Source: Ahrensia sp. R2A130
Lineage (GTDB): Bacteria; Pseudomonadota; Alphaproteobacteria; Rhizobiales; Rhizobiaceae
Length of the DNA stretch: 64,000 bases
Reading direction: 5' to 3'
Assembly: GCF_000179775.1 (NCBI RefSeq)
Contig: NZ_AEEB01000003.1
Coordinates: 558,001-622,000, forward strand
The notes under the pieces are model-generated. The model ran no database searches. It was not told the DNA's origin and saw only the letters and a program-made list of their open reading frames with translations. Position 1 is the first letter of the stretch, and the number at the start of each line of letters is the position of its first letter. Shown in pieces: positions 17,154 through 26,629 of this stretch. Position numbers and translations under genes: made by a program.

Positions 17154-17806
17154 GCGAGTTTCCCGTTAGCGAGGTGCACACGTTTGTTCAGCCGGTTAGC
17201 AAGACGCAACGAATGGGTGACAACAAGCAGGCCTGCGCCGGTATCGCGCACCAGATCGAGCAACAGCTGAGCTACTTGCTCGCCGGTTTCTTCATCGAGA
17301 TTGCCGGTGGGTTCATCCGCCAGCACAACCTTGGGTCGCCCGGCCAAAGCGCGGCCAATGGCAACACGCTGCTGTTGCCCGCCGGAAAGCTGTTCGGGGT
17401 AGCGACGCAAAAAATCAGTCAGACCCAGACGTTCTGCCAACTCAGCGGTCCACGCTTCATTTTCACGACCGGCAAGGCGCGCATGGAAGGTCAGGTTGTC
17501 ACCCACGGTAAGTGAGGGAATGAGATTGAACTGTTGGAAAACGATACCTACGGTTTCACGCCGCAATTCCGCACGACCCTGATCGTCCAACCCATGCACC
17601 TGTCGGCCAGCTACGCTGATGGTGCCGTCATCGACGCTATCCAACCCTGCAATGAGGTAGAGCAGCGTGCTTTTACCGGAGCCACTTTCGCCGGTCAGCG
17701 CCAACGTTTCGCCCTTGTCGAGTTGCAGGTCCACACCGCGCAACACTGGCAGCGGGCCGTCCTGCGTAGCAAAGCTTTTGTGAATGTTTTGAGCATCGAT
17801 CAACAT
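17150..17806 (-). CDS. ABC transporter ATP-binding protein, LolD/MacB type
   Basis: 218 residues, a single nucleotide-binding domain. Walker [20 protein letters not shown]-loop [17 protein letters not shown], signature [20 protein letters not shown], Walker [17 protein letters not shown] and VVTHS are intact. The QQFNLIP region and the small size place it with LolD/MacB/YbbA proteins, which pair with FtsX-like permeases. First gene of a three-gene operon with the 813-residue permease and the lipocalin-like exported protein. Confidence 0.92.
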   Translation of the reverse strand: MLIDAQNIHKSFATQDGPLPVLRGVDLQLDKGETLALTGESGSGKSTLLYLIAGLDSVDDGTISVAGRQVHGLDDQGRAELRRETVGIVFQQFNLIPSLTVGDNLTFHARLAGRENEAWTAELAERLGLTDFLRRYPEQLSGGQQQRVAIGRALAGRPKVVLADEPTGNLDEETGEQVAQLLLDLVRDTGAGLLVVTHSLRLANRLNKRVHLANGKLA

Positions 17807-17874
17807 GCTGGCAGGCTAACGGTTCGTGCGGGGTGTGGATGCCTCAAATTCTGCGACATATGCGCTTTGCGCCT

Positions 17875-19668
17875 TCATTGCGCGAGCGCTACATCGACCA
17901 ATCGCAACTGCACACGCCGTGTGCCGCGAAAGAAATCTGCCGATAAGGTTCCCGCAAAATGCATCACCTTGCCGCGACCATCCAGCAACGCATCGCCCAA
18001 CGGCGTATCCACCGCGCGAAAGCTGATGCCGCGCAGTTCCGCGCCATCAGCCGAACCAATGGAAAAGCGCACATGGCCTTTACCCACAACGTCTGAAAAG
18101 CGCAGCGTGTGGCGCGGAAAGGCCAGCAACGGTTGCGAGTGGCCCGCACCGAACGGACCCGCAGCGGCCAGCTGATCGAACATCTCTACGGTCGCGCCCC
18201 GCGCGCTCAACGCACCATCAATGCGAACGCTGCGGGACAGGCGCGCCGTTGCCACATCATCGCAGAGGCGTTCTTCCATGAACGCGCGGAAGTCGCCCAG
18301 CTTATCTCGTTCGATGGTGATACCCGCCGCCATGGCGTGGCCTCCACCTTTGAGCAGCAGGCCTTCATCGACTGCCGCACGAACCGTACGGCCAAGATCG
18401 CAACCGGGAATAGAACGGCCGGACCCCTGCCCGCGCCCTCGACCATCAAAAGCAATCGCGAAGGTCGGGCGATTGAAACGATCCTTCAGGCGCGAAGCCA
18501 AAAGGCCGACCACTCCCGCGTGCCAAGTGTCGCTTTCCGTCACTAGAACAGACGGCCCTTCGCTGAACCCGATTTCTGCCTCGGCCTCGTCAATAGCTTG
18601 CGCCAACATGGCCGTTTCGATGTTCTGTCGTTCGCCGTTCAACGTGTCCAATTGCTGTGCGATCTCTTCCGCTTCGGTCGGATCGGAAGTCGTGAGCAAC
18701 CGCGCGCCCAAAGCAGCATCGCCGATGCGACCGCCCGCATTGATGCGCGGACCGAGCACAAAGCCGAGATGCCACGGCGCTGCCGGTCCGTCCTGTCGTG
18801 CAACACGGGCGAGTGCGGCCAAACCCACATTTCGCTGTTTTTGCATCACCTCGATACCGCGAGTTACAAAGGCGCGGTTCAGGCCTTTCAGCGGCACCAC
18901 ATCGCAGACAGTACCGAGCGCCACGAGATCAAGCGACTGCATCAGATCGACCGGCTTATCGGTTGGCAGTTTTCCCTGTTGACGCATTGCCCGCTGCGTC
19001 GCCACGAGCGTTAGAAATACAACTCCCGCTGCGCACAAATGTCCCTGACCGGAAAGATCGTCCTGCCGGTTAGGGTTTACCAGCGCGATAACGTCGGGGA
19101 GCTCATCGCCCACCTGATGATGGTCGAGGACAACCGCATCGAGACCGAGCGATTTCGCTACCGCCAGCGCGTCATGGGAAGTCGAGCCACAATCCACCGT
19201 CACCAGCAGTTTCGCGCCGCGTTCGGCCAGTTCGCGAATGGCATTTTCGTTAGGGCCGTAGCCTTCAAAAATACGGTCAGGAATATAGATTTCCACCGGC
19301 ACATCAAAATTGCGCAGGAACGCTGCCAGCAAAGCCGAGGACGTTGCGCCGTCCACGTCGTAATCACCGAATACCGCGACAGGCTCTTTTGCGGCGATTG
19401 CGGAAACCAAACGATCAGCCGCCGCATCCATTCCGGTGAGTAGAGACGGGTCTGGCATAAGATCGCGCAGTTTCGGGTCAAGGAAACCCAGCGCTTCGTC
19501 GGCCGTCACATCGCGGGCCGCCAAAACCCGAGCCACCAACTCGGGGATCGAATGGCGCTCGCGCATAGCCTCTGCCTGCCCCGCCTGCGTGCGGCTCATG
19601 CGCTCTTCCCAGCGTTGCCCGCTGATACTGGATTCGACGTCTAGAAAGGGGCGGTCAGGCGTTGTCAT
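17875..19668 (-). CDS. recJ: single-stranded-DNA-specific 5'-3' exonuclease RecJ
   Basis: 597 residues from the ATG at 19668; the longer frame starting at 19785 reads into ctaA coding sequence. Degrades ssDNA in recombination and mismatch repair. DHH motifs: FGDYDVDGATSSALL (motif I), a KLLVTVDCGS strand, VVLDHHQVGDELPD (DHH), GRINAGGRIGDA; DHHA1 domain: GRGQGSGRSIPGCDLG and LKGGGHAMAAGITIE. The start lies 13 bp inside the end of ctaA, so translation is probably coupled. No strong ribosome site. Confidence 0.93.
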   Translation of the reverse strand: MTTPDRPFLDVESSISGQRWEERMSRTQAGQAEAMRERHSIPELVARVLAARDVTADEALGFLDPKLRDLMPDPSLLTGMDAAADRLVSAIAAKEPVAVFGDYDVDGATSSALLAAFLRNFDVPVEIYIPDRIFEGYGPNENAIRELAERGAKLLVTVDCGSTSHDALAVAKSLGLDAVVLDHHQVGDELPDVIALVNPNRQDDLSGQGHLCAAGVVFLTLVATQRAMRQQGKLPTDKPVDLMQSLDLVALGTVCDVVPLKGLNRAFVTRGIEVMQKQRNVGLAALARVARQDGPAAPWHLGFVLGPRINAGGRIGDAALGARLLTTSDPTEAEEIAQQLDTLNGERQNIETAMLAQAIDEAEAEIGFSEGPSVLVTESDTWHAGVVGLLASRLKDRFNRPTFAIAFDGRGRGQGSGRSIPGCDLGRTVRAAVDEGLLLKGGGHAMAAGITIERDKLGDFRAFMEERLCDDVATARLSRSVRIDGALSARGATVEMFDQLAAAGPFGAGHSQPLLAFPRHTLRFSDVVGKGHVRFSIGSADGAELRGISFRAVDTPLGDALLDGRGKVMHFAGTLSADFFRGTRRVQLRLVDVALAQ

Positions 19669-20752
19669 GCACCGGCTGTAGCGTGGCCGGACCGTTCTGC
19701 GAAGATGCAATCGCGGTAATCTTCGAAGGACCAGCCATCGCTCGCCAATGAATGACCGCAACGGATAGAACAACGACGCCACCAAACTGGTGCAGAAGCG
19801 CCCATTGCAAAGGCACCTGCATCACCAATGTGATGATGCCGATCATGGCTTGTCCGGTCACTAGAGCAAACAACACAAAGGCCCGTTTCGTGTGCACGCC
19901 TCCGCCCGCGCGCCATATCCAGACAGCTTGAAGCGCAACCGCGCCCCAAAGCAGATAGGCAGTCACGCGATGGACGAATTGCGTCATGATCGCGTTATCG
20001 GTGAAGTTCTTCCAAATCGGATCAATAGCCCAAGCGCCTGCGGGCAGCACTTCGCCGTTCATGTCAGGCCACGAATTATAGGCCATGCCCGCATCAAGAC
20101 CGGCGACAAGGCCACCAGCAAATATCTGAACCAAAACCAACCCGAATACCGCCGCACCTTGCCAAGCCAATGCAGGAAATGGAGGCGCAGGGCGGGGTAG
20201 CAATCCGCGCGCCAACCACAGCACCAACGCCAGCAGCAGGCAGGCCATGGTCAGGTGAACTGCAAGGCGCACCTGCGAAACATCCACCCGATCAACGAGG
20301 CCCGACTTCACCATCCACCAGCCAATGGCACCTTGCAGGCAAACGCCGAAGAACACGGCCAGTGCGCCGCCCTTGAGGCGACCCGGCAAACGGCCGGCAG
20401 CCCAAAACACGATCATCGGAATAAGCACCGCCAAACCGATCAAACGCCCCAGAAAACGGTGACCCCATTCCCACCAGTAGATGAACTCGAATTCACTCAG
20501 CGTCATAGCGCTGTTGACCTGTTTGAACTCGTCTGTCTGCTGGTATTCGAGAAATTCGGACGCCCATTTTTCAGCCGTGAGCGGCGGCAGAAACCCTTTG
20601 ATCGGCTCCCACTGGGTGATGGAAAGGCCAGAGTCCGTTAGCCGCGTCGCGCCGCCAACAAGCACCATCACGACGATCAAAAACGCCACAAACATAAGCC
20701 AAAGGCGAACGGCGCGGTGGGGATCAGCAGGTGCGGTCAGGGCACTTTCCAC
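19655..20752 (-). CDS. ctaA: haem A synthase (COX15/CtaA)
   Basis: 365 residues, eight predicted helices. Converts haem O to haem A for aa3-type cytochrome oxidase in the inner membrane. Four histidines in helical contexts typical for the family: WWEWGHRFLGRLIGL, QVRLAVHLTMACLL, IMTQFVHRVTAYLLWG and QWALLHQFGGVVVL. Also seen: LVGGATRLTDSGLSITQWEPIKGFLPPL and the periplasmic WPDMNGEVLP. The proline- and alanine-rich start MESALTAPADPHRAVRLW is consistent with alphaproteobacterial forms. Divergent from the DUF2842 gene; recJ follows with an overlap. Confidence 0.95.
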   Translation of the reverse strand: MESALTAPADPHRAVRLWLMFVAFLIVVMVLVGGATRLTDSGLSITQWEPIKGFLPPLTAEKWASEFLEYQQTDEFKQVNSAMTLSEFEFIYWWEWGHRFLGRLIGLAVLIPMIVFWAAGRLPGRLKGGALAVFFGVCLQGAIGWWMVKSGLVDRVDVSQVRLAVHLTMACLLLALVLWLARGLLPRPAPPFPALAWQGAAVFGLVLVQIFAGGLVAGLDAGMAYNSWPDMNGEVLPAGAWAIDPIWKNFTDNAIMTQFVHRVTAYLLWGAVALQAVWIWRAGGGVHTKRAFVLFALVTGQAMIGIITLVMQVPLQWALLHQFGGVVVLSVAVIHWRAMAGPSKITAIASSQNGPATLQPVHDNA

Positions 20753-20924
20753 GGGTCATCTCAGGTTCAAGAACGATACGGACCTCATGTGTCGTCGCGA
20801 TCAGCTTGTGTAAAGGGCTGATTGGGTCGTGGAAGCCATCTGTCGCACCCTTATAGGGCTGGCACGGTTGGTCATGGCGCTCTATGTCAACTTCCAAGAC
20901 ACTGGCCAACTAAAGGCGACCACC

Positions 20925-21143
20925 ATGCGCACCACCCTGCCCCTTCGGGCCAAGAAAATGATCGGCATGTTTTTGATCGTAATTCTGGTTTGCGTCTATT
21001 CACTAGTCGCGGTTGCTATCGCATCTGCCACATTGGCAGCGGCTCCGTGGTGGGCGCACATGCTCTATTTTGGCTTTAGCGGCTTTCTATGGGTGCTACC
21101 GGCCATGGTCATCATCAAATGGATGAGCACCGAAAGCGTTTAA
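20925..21143 (+). CDS. DUF2842 family membrane protein
   Basis: 72 residues from the ATG at 20925 (AAAGG upstream); an upstream in-frame ATG at 20829 would add an unlikely 32 residues. Two helices: MIGMFLIVILVCVYSLVAVAIASATL and AHMLYFGFSGFLWVLPAMVIIKWM. The sequence R-x-x-I-G, the ATLAAAPWW loop and the FSGFLWVLPAM segment match the short alphaproteobacterial DUF2842 family, often found near ctaA. Function unknown. Convergent with the deacetylase gene, 6 bp between stops. Confidence 0.8.
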   Translation: MRTTLPLRAKKMIGMFLIVILVCVYSLVAVAIASATLAAAPWWAHMLYFGFSGFLWVLPAMVIIKWMSTESV

Positions 21144-21149
21144 ACCAGA

Positions 21150-22208
21150 TTAAGCGACATCCAGCCTGCGCCCACGGCGATTGAGCAACGTCGGCAAACC
21201 GGTGGTCAACGGCCCGAAATACCGCATTTTCTGAAACAACCCATTGGCCGAAACGCGCGGAAGTGCGGTCATGTGATCGTTGTGCTGCGGGTAAAGCAGG
21301 CCGGGGCGCGTCGTTACCGCAGTTGTAAAACCAGCTTCACGCGCCAACTCAAAATCTCTTCCCGCAGCGGCCTCTCTATATCCATAGGGATAGGCAAAAT
21401 GGCGTGGGCGCTTGCCGAAATGCGCTTCCAAAACTGTCGCACTTTGAACCATTTCAGCAAGCGCGGATTCCGGCTTGAGGCGCGCCACCGCCGCGTGGTT
21501 CATCGTATGCGCACCGAGTGTGCATTTTGGATCAGCCTCGATCTCATGCAACTCATCCCATGACATAATCTGATCGCGGGTTAGTTGGGCCGCGTCCATT
21601 TTATTCAACGTACAAAGTTCGCAGATACGGGCCTGAACATCGGCCTCGTCCACGCGCTTTGTCAGCCAATCCAGCAATATATCGTAGCTGCGATACTTTG
21701 CTTCGGTTGTGCTGCAATCCAGTAATTCGTTGCGGCCATCCATTTGAACCATCAGATTGTCGCGCGATGCCACGACCTGGTCGATTGCCTCCCACCATAT
21801 GCAGGCCGAACCATCCACCAGATTGGGCGCGATGAATATCGTGTAGGGAACCTCGTGTCCGTTCAAAACGGGTTTCGCGTGGACGAGATTGTCCCTGTAG
21901 CCGTCATCAAATGTCAGCACTGCAAATCTGCGACCGCGCTTGGGTTCGACAATGCGACGTGAGGCTTCATCAAGATCAACGATATCGAAGCCCCTCGCCT
22001 TCAACAGTCCAATAGCGGCATCAAGAAAGTCCGGCGTCACTGTCAGCAATGCGTTGGGATCGAAAGCCTTCGTCTCAGGTGGCGCCACATGATGCAGCGT
22101 CACAATGATACCGAGTTCGTTCTCAAACTGCTGATAAAGCTTGTCCAAACCGGTCATATGAAGGCCCGCAAGGATCTGCCGTGTGCGTTTGGTCTTTGCG
22201 TTAATCAT
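21150..22208 (-). CDS. polysaccharide deacetylase (NodB-type) of the export locus
   Basis: 352 residues from the ATG at 22208; a TTG at 22244 would add twelve. Carbohydrate esterase family 4: the metal-binding Asp-Asp is in AVLTFDDGYRDNLV, the two His ligands are in LGAHTMNHAAVAR (H-x3-H), and HFAYPYGYREAAAG is the motif-3 arginine/aromatic region. No signal peptide is visible, so it likely acts in the cytoplasm on lipid-linked or precursor sugars, as described for Caulobacter HfsH. Divergent from the GNAT gene with about 100 bp between starts. Confidence 0.88.
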   Translation of the reverse strand: MINAKTKRTRQILAGLHMTGLDKLYQQFENELGIIVTLHHVAPPETKAFDPNALLTVTPDFLDAAIGLLKARGFDIVDLDEASRRIVEPKRGRRFAVLTFDDGYRDNLVHAKPVLNGHEVPYTIFIAPNLVDGSACIWWEAIDQVVASRDNLMVQMDGRNELLDCSTTEAKYRSYDILLDWLTKRVDEADVQARICELCTLNKMDAAQLTRDQIMSWDELHEIEADPKCTLGAHTMNHAAVARLKPESALAEMVQSATVLEAHFGKRPRHFAYPYGYREAAAGRDFELAREAGFTTAVTTRPGLLYPQHNDHMTALPRVSANGLFQKMRYFGPLTTGLPTLLNRRGRRLDVA

Positions 22209-22311
22209 GACAACCGTTTCTCGAACATCGAAAGGAACGATCAATGGCTAAAGGCTAAATGTTGAAATAATCCTGCGATAAAGACGAGGCCATTTGGTGG
22301 GGAGCGCCATT

Positions 22312-23568
22312 TTGAAACGAGATGCCAAAGCACGCTTTGCCACTAGTCTGGCAGCGCATGACGTCGTGCCCGCAGCAGCGGGTGCGCCTGTTCCGCTAGC
22401 AAAGAGCAAACTCGACCTCGCAGCCACCGGCACAATTGAGCTGAGCGTCTATGACGATATGGCAGGTCTTCGCGATGAATGGGACGATATCGTCTCCCGT
22501 GCGCCATCGTCTCTTTATCAAAGCTATGACTGGGTTGAATCATGGTCGCGACATGCTGGCCGGGGCGCGAAGATGGACCCGCGCATTGTCGTGGGGCGCA
22601 AGCGCGGCGAAGTGCTGTTCATTCTACCTCTCAGCATCTATCGGCGCGGTATCTACCGCATGGTCAGCTATCTCTCTGACACCCATTCCAACTTCTGTAT
22701 GGGCCTGTTTGATAAAGACCTGATCCCACGCCTTACCTCCGCAGACATGAAGGCTTTGGTGGCGGAAATGGCCGACTTACTGGCCCCGGTCGACGTGTTG
22801 GAATTTTGCTGCCAACCGGTAAGTTGGGACGCGACAACCAATCCGTTCGCGCTGTTGCGCTGGCAGGAATCTCACAATCTTGGCTACGCGCTTTCACTGG
22901 AAGGTGGTTTTGACGCGGCCCTTAACCGGCGCAACGGTTCGCGCAAACGCAAGAAATTCCGTTCGCAAACCAACAAGTTGAAAAGCGTCGGCGGCGGTCA
23001 TCTCCGCATCGCTTCCACACCGGACGAAGTGAACTGGTTCATGGACACCGCCATGGATTTGACCGCAAAGCGCTTCGACAAAGCCGGCATTTGGAACACA
23101 TTTGAAAACGAAGGCGTGGTGCCGTTCTTTCGCGAACTGGCAACCGCCAGCCTTGGGCAGGACGAACCGGCACTTTTGATTTACGGGCTGGAGATCGACG
23201 GCGAGCTTCGCGCGGTGTTTGCAGGCGGCATTCTAAACGGTCAATTCCACGGCTGTTTTACCGCCATAGCTGACGATGCATATACAGCCATTTCACCTGG
23301 CGAAATGCTGATCTATCTGGTGATCGAAGACTGCGTGAAACGCGGCCTGCATACGTTCGACCTTGGTCGTGGCGAAGAGCGTTACAAGACATCGTGGTGC
23401 GACCAGCGTTTGGCGATGTTTGAGACCAACATTGCGCTAAAACGCACCGCGTTGGGCTACACAAGCTATGTGCAAGCGAAACTGTTTGCCAAGCGCCTGA
23501 TGCGCTCCAACCCGAAATTATGGACAGCAGGAAAACGCCTGCGCGCTCGTCTTTACGGCCGCGTTTAG
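22312..23568 (+). CDS. GNAT-family N-acyltransferase (CelD/BcsL, FemAB-like)
   Basis: About 418 residues; TTG at 22312 has GGGGAG eight bases upstream and is preferred, while TTG 22294 and GTG 22297 are alternatives. The C-terminal acetyltransferase fold shows LIYGLEIDGELRAVFAGG, SPGEMLIYLVIEDCVKRGLHTFDLGRGEERYKTSW, the usual CelD pattern. The N-terminal half has a second GNAT-like fold (LYQSYDWVESWSRH, LFILPLS). HfsK of Caulobacter, which modifies holdfast sugars, belongs to this class; same role here is inference. Convergent with the Wzc-like gene, 3 bp between stops. Confidence 0.8.
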   Translation: MKRDAKARFATSLAAHDVVPAAAGAPVPLAKSKLDLAATGTIELSVYDDMAGLRDEWDDIVSRAPSSLYQSYDWVESWSRHAGRGAKMDPRIVVGRKRGEVLFILPLSIYRRGIYRMVSYLSDTHSNFCMGLFDKDLIPRLTSADMKALVAEMADLLAPVDVLEFCCQPVSWDATTNPFALLRWQESHNLGYALSLEGGFDAALNRRNGSRKRKKFRSQTNKLKSVGGGHLRIASTPDEVNWFMDTAMDLTAKRFDKAGIWNTFENEGVVPFFRELATASLGQDEPALLIYGLEIDGELRAVFAGGILNGQFHGCFTAIADDAYTAISPGEMLIYLVIEDCVKRGLHTFDLGRGEERYKTSWCDQRLAMFETNIALKRTALGYTSYVQAKLFAKRLMRSNPKLWTAGKRLRARLYGRV

Positions 23569-23571
23569 ACG

Positions 23572-25839
23572 TTACGCCCGCTGCAACGGACGATCTGCAT
23601 CCATCTGGCCTACAGCGTTGCCAGACATAATCATTGCATCGCCATAACCGCCACGCAGCAGAATATCGTGCAAGCGTTTGGCCGTCTCGATGTCACGCTG
23701 CGACGAGATCACCACCACGGTGTCATTATCGAACACACGGTCAAGACCGACCAGTTCCGTCATGCCGCGATCCACGACCACGTAGTCGTAGGAATGGCGT
23801 AGCGCGCCCAGAACAGCGGCAAGTTTAGACGCGGTCTGCGGTGAAGCGGACGCGGCAACACGACCTATCGGGATCACATGAACCCGCGAACCTGTATCGC
23901 GGTGCAGCGCTTCACCAAGGTCACAACCTTCAGTGATGAGTTCGCCAATACCGGCAGTGTCCCGCGATCCCAGCATGGATTGGGAAGCGTGTCCCTCCTC
24001 CGTCATATCGACCAGCACGACACGCGCACCGCGTTCGGCAAGCTGGCGGGCGAGCGTCATTGTTGCACGCCCATCATTGCCGGGTTCATCCGGGACGACG
24101 ACAACGCGCTTGGCACCGATCTGCAGCAAGTGTTCGGTCGCAGCAGCAACAGCGTTGGAGCGCGGTTGGAAAGAAGCTGATGCAGCATCATTTGCGGTCA
24201 TACCCGGATAAAGAGCGTTCCCGGCAACCGGTTCTTCCGGCGACATGGAAGGTGCATCAACGCTGCGCAGTGGCGAAATTACGCTTGCCGCTCGTTTGGC
24301 GGCTTCAATAGCTGGCGTAAAGACGCGCCGTTCCTGTGTTTGCGGTTCGTAAGGTGCTGGCTTTGCAGATGCGTAGCTTTGCAAATGCGCAGCCGTATCG
24401 GGCTCGACACGAGCGGGAGCCGCAGTTTGCCCGGCTGCGGGCGCGGTAAGGATTGCACCGGCCAGCGTCACCATTGCGCCAAGCAACAGAACACCGAAGA
24501 ATGTGCCTGCCAGAATGGGCAGGACCTTTGGAAAGAAAGACTGCGACGGCGGGTTCGCGCTTGCGAAAATGAAGGCATCCACCGGTACATATTCACGCGC
24601 CGTGCGGGCCTGCGCTTCCTGATAGGACAACAAGTAAGCGTTCAACTGTTGGCGTTTGGCATCTGCATCGCGCTGCAATTCTGCAAGCTCAACCTGACGG
24701 CGACCGACGCGACCGGACTCCGATTTCAAAGTATTGCGCTGTTGGACAAGCGCCTGTTCACGCGAACGCGCGGTACGGACGTTTTCCTGCAAACTGCGTT
24801 GAATTTTGCGGGCCTCACGACCGATCTGGGAATTGAGGTTAGAAATCTGCGACTGAAGCCGCTGGATCACCGGATGACGAGCCAGCAGCGTTGTGGAACG
24901 TTCCGCCAATTGTCCGTTCAACGAAACCTGCTGCTCCCGCAGGCGCTGGATCAGCGGCGAGTTGAGAACAGAACTGGCATTGTCCAGCTGACCGGACTGC
25001 ACAGCGCGGGAGACCGCGTTCGCATCAGCTTCAGCCTGCGACCGCTGGGCACGTACACGGCCAAGCTCGGTGGCTAGTTCAGACAGTTCCTGCGTTGCCA
25101 ATGTACCTGTGCCGGCACCATCAAGAATGTCGAAATTCTCTCTGAAATCAGCAACTTTGCCATCAGCTTCACGAACAGCTGTGCGCAGTGCGTCAACTTC
25201 AGGCTTCAGCAATTCCAGTTCGTCCTGGCCAACACCACGGGCAAGCTTTTCCTGCAACACAAGATATTCGCGCGAAATGAGGTTGGGAATTTCAGCCGCC
25301 AATTTGCGGTCTGTGGACGTGAATTCAACCACGACAACACGCGCACGCTCCGCCTGGTACACAACGAGATTATCATCGAAAGCCTCGTAGAGACGATCTT
25401 CCTGCGTCACGTTGCTGGTATCGCTGACCAAGCCCAGCATCTGCAAAATTCGCTTGGGCGCAGACACGCCACCGTCGCCCGCCAGCACTTCGCGCTGTTG
25501 CATGGAAAGCTTTTCGGCAACGCCGCGGATAAGTTCCGGTGAGCGCAGCAACTCCACCTGACTGGCCATACCCGATTCATCAAAGCGATCAGTCGTTTGC
25601 TGCGGCGTCTGCCCGGTAGGCGCACCCAGCACCTGTTCGTTCTGCTTAATCAGAATGCGTGCGCTGGCTTTGTATTTCGGATCGATTGTTTGCAACACGA
25701 AATAGGCGAGCACCGTGGCCAACGTGGCGGCCAAAAGCAGTTTGCCCTTGTGCCTCCATATGCTGGAGAAGATGCCTGCAAGGTCGACATCTACATCTTT
25801 GGTGAGTTCGTGCTGGCCGCTCATCGCGAGGATTTCCAT
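23572..25839 (-). CDS. Wzc-like exopolysaccharide co-polymerase with a degenerate kinase domain
   Basis: 755 residues (ATG 25839; ATG 25824 is an alternative). N-terminal Wzz part: first helix LLLAATLATVLAYFVLQTI, long coiled coil (about 200-420), then the P-rich PPSQSFFPKVLPILAGTFFGVLLLGAMVTL second helix. The C-terminal domain (from 578) has the fold of bacterial tyrosine kinases, but Walker A is VVVVPDEPGNDGRATMT: Lys is replaced by Arg and Ser by Ala. Walker A' is VVLVDMTEEG and Walker B VVVDRGMTE, both lacking usual acids. No C-terminal tyrosine cluster. A structural rather than catalytic role is likely. Controls chain length and export with the Wza-like lipoprotein. Confidence 0.85.
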   Translation of the reverse strand: MEILAMSGQHELTKDVDVDLAGIFSSIWRHKGKLLLAATLATVLAYFVLQTIDPKYKASARILIKQNEQVLGAPTGQTPQQTTDRFDESGMASQVELLRSPELIRGVAEKLSMQQREVLAGDGGVSAPKRILQMLGLVSDTSNVTQEDRLYEAFDDNLVVYQAERARVVVVEFTSTDRKLAAEIPNLISREYLVLQEKLARGVGQDELELLKPEVDALRTAVREADGKVADFRENFDILDGAGTGTLATQELSELATELGRVRAQRSQAEADANAVSRAVQSGQLDNASSVLNSPLIQRLREQQVSLNGQLAERSTTLLARHPVIQRLQSQISNLNSQIGREARKIQRSLQENVRTARSREQALVQQRNTLKSESGRVGRRQVELAELQRDADAKRQQLNAYLLSYQEAQARTAREYVPVDAFIFASANPPSQSFFPKVLPILAGTFFGVLLLGAMVTLAGAILTAPAAGQTAAPARVEPDTAAHLQSYASAKPAPYEPQTQERRVFTPAIEAAKRAASVISPLRSVDAPSMSPEEPVAGNALYPGMTANDAASASFQPRSNAVAAATEHLLQIGAKRVVVVPDEPGNDGRATMTLARQLAERGARVVLVDMTEEGHASQSMLGSRDTAGIGELITEGCDLGEALHRDTGSRVHVIPIGRVAASASPQTASKLAAVLGALRHSYDYVVVDRGMTELVGLDRVFDNDTVVVISSQRDIETAKRLHDILLRGGYGDAMIMSGNAVGQMDADRPLQRA

Positions 25840-26042
25840 ACATTATACGCCGGGCGACATTCTCATTTCATGGTAACCAGAGCGTTAAGAGTAGCGCGCA
25901 CGGTTGGTCTTTCTCGTCACCGACATCAAACGTTTCGCGGTGTTGCCATCCTTTACCCGAGCTTAACCATAGTGGCGTTTAGTCGCCTTAGTACCGAGTT
26001 GTGCTTTGCCCCGTTGGCAGCACCTTATGTTTTGAGTGGTGA

Positions 26043-26621
26043 ATGATGATGAACCGTCGTGCGTTCGTTTCCCTGTTTGGAATTGCCGTTAGCGCCCCAT
26101 TGCTGGCGTCCTGCGCCAAGTCATACACCCCACCACCACCCGCCATGCACAAAGTGCTGCAACAGCCGTATCGCCTGGACAGTGGCGACCGCATGCGCAT
26201 CACCGTGTTTGAACAAACCGACCTTACCAACAGCTACAGCGTCGATAAGGCAGGCTATATCGCCTTCCCGCTTGTCGGCGCAGTGCCCGCTCGCGGCCGC
26301 ACTGTGAAGCAGATCGAAAAATCCATCGCCACCGCATTGGCTGCCGATTACATACGCGATCCTGATGTGTCGGTGGAAGTAGAACGCTACCGTCCTTTCT
26401 TCATCATGGGTGAAGTAGGCGCCGCCGGACAATATACCTATGTGCCTGGAATGACCGTGCAAAACGCTGTCGCCGTCGCCGGTGGCTTCTCCGCACGCGC
26501 GCACCAGAAGACGGTCGATCTCACACGCCAGATCAATGGCAAGGTCATTACTGGTCGCGTACCAATCACCGACCCCATCATGCCGGGTGATACAATTTTC
26601 GCCCGCGAACGCCTGTTCTGA
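26043..26621 (+). CDS. Wza-like polysaccharide export lipoprotein
   Basis: 192 residues with a lipoprotein signal (LLASC, Cys24) so it is probably outer-membrane anchored; ATGs at 26043, 26046 and 26049 are all in frame. Poly_export motif: YRLDSGDRMRITVFEQTDLTNSYSVDKAGYIAFPLVGAVPARGRTV and the SLBB-like end FFIMGEVGAAGQYTYVPGMTVQNAVAVAGGFSARA. Shorter than enteric Wza (about 380) because only one SLBB repeat follows, as in the short alphaproteobacterial forms. Divergent from the Wzc-like gene and start of a rightward run of four export genes. Confidence 0.9.
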   Translation: MMMNRRAFVSLFGIAVSAPLLASCAKSYTPPPPAMHKVLQQPYRLDSGDRMRITVFEQTDLTNSYSVDKAGYIAFPLVGAVPARGRTVKQIEKSIATALAADYIRDPDVSVEVERYRPFFIMGEVGAAGQYTYVPGMTVQNAVAVAGGFSARAHQKTVDLTRQINGKVITGRVPITDPIMPGDTIFARERLF

Positions 26622-26629
26622 TCGCGCCC

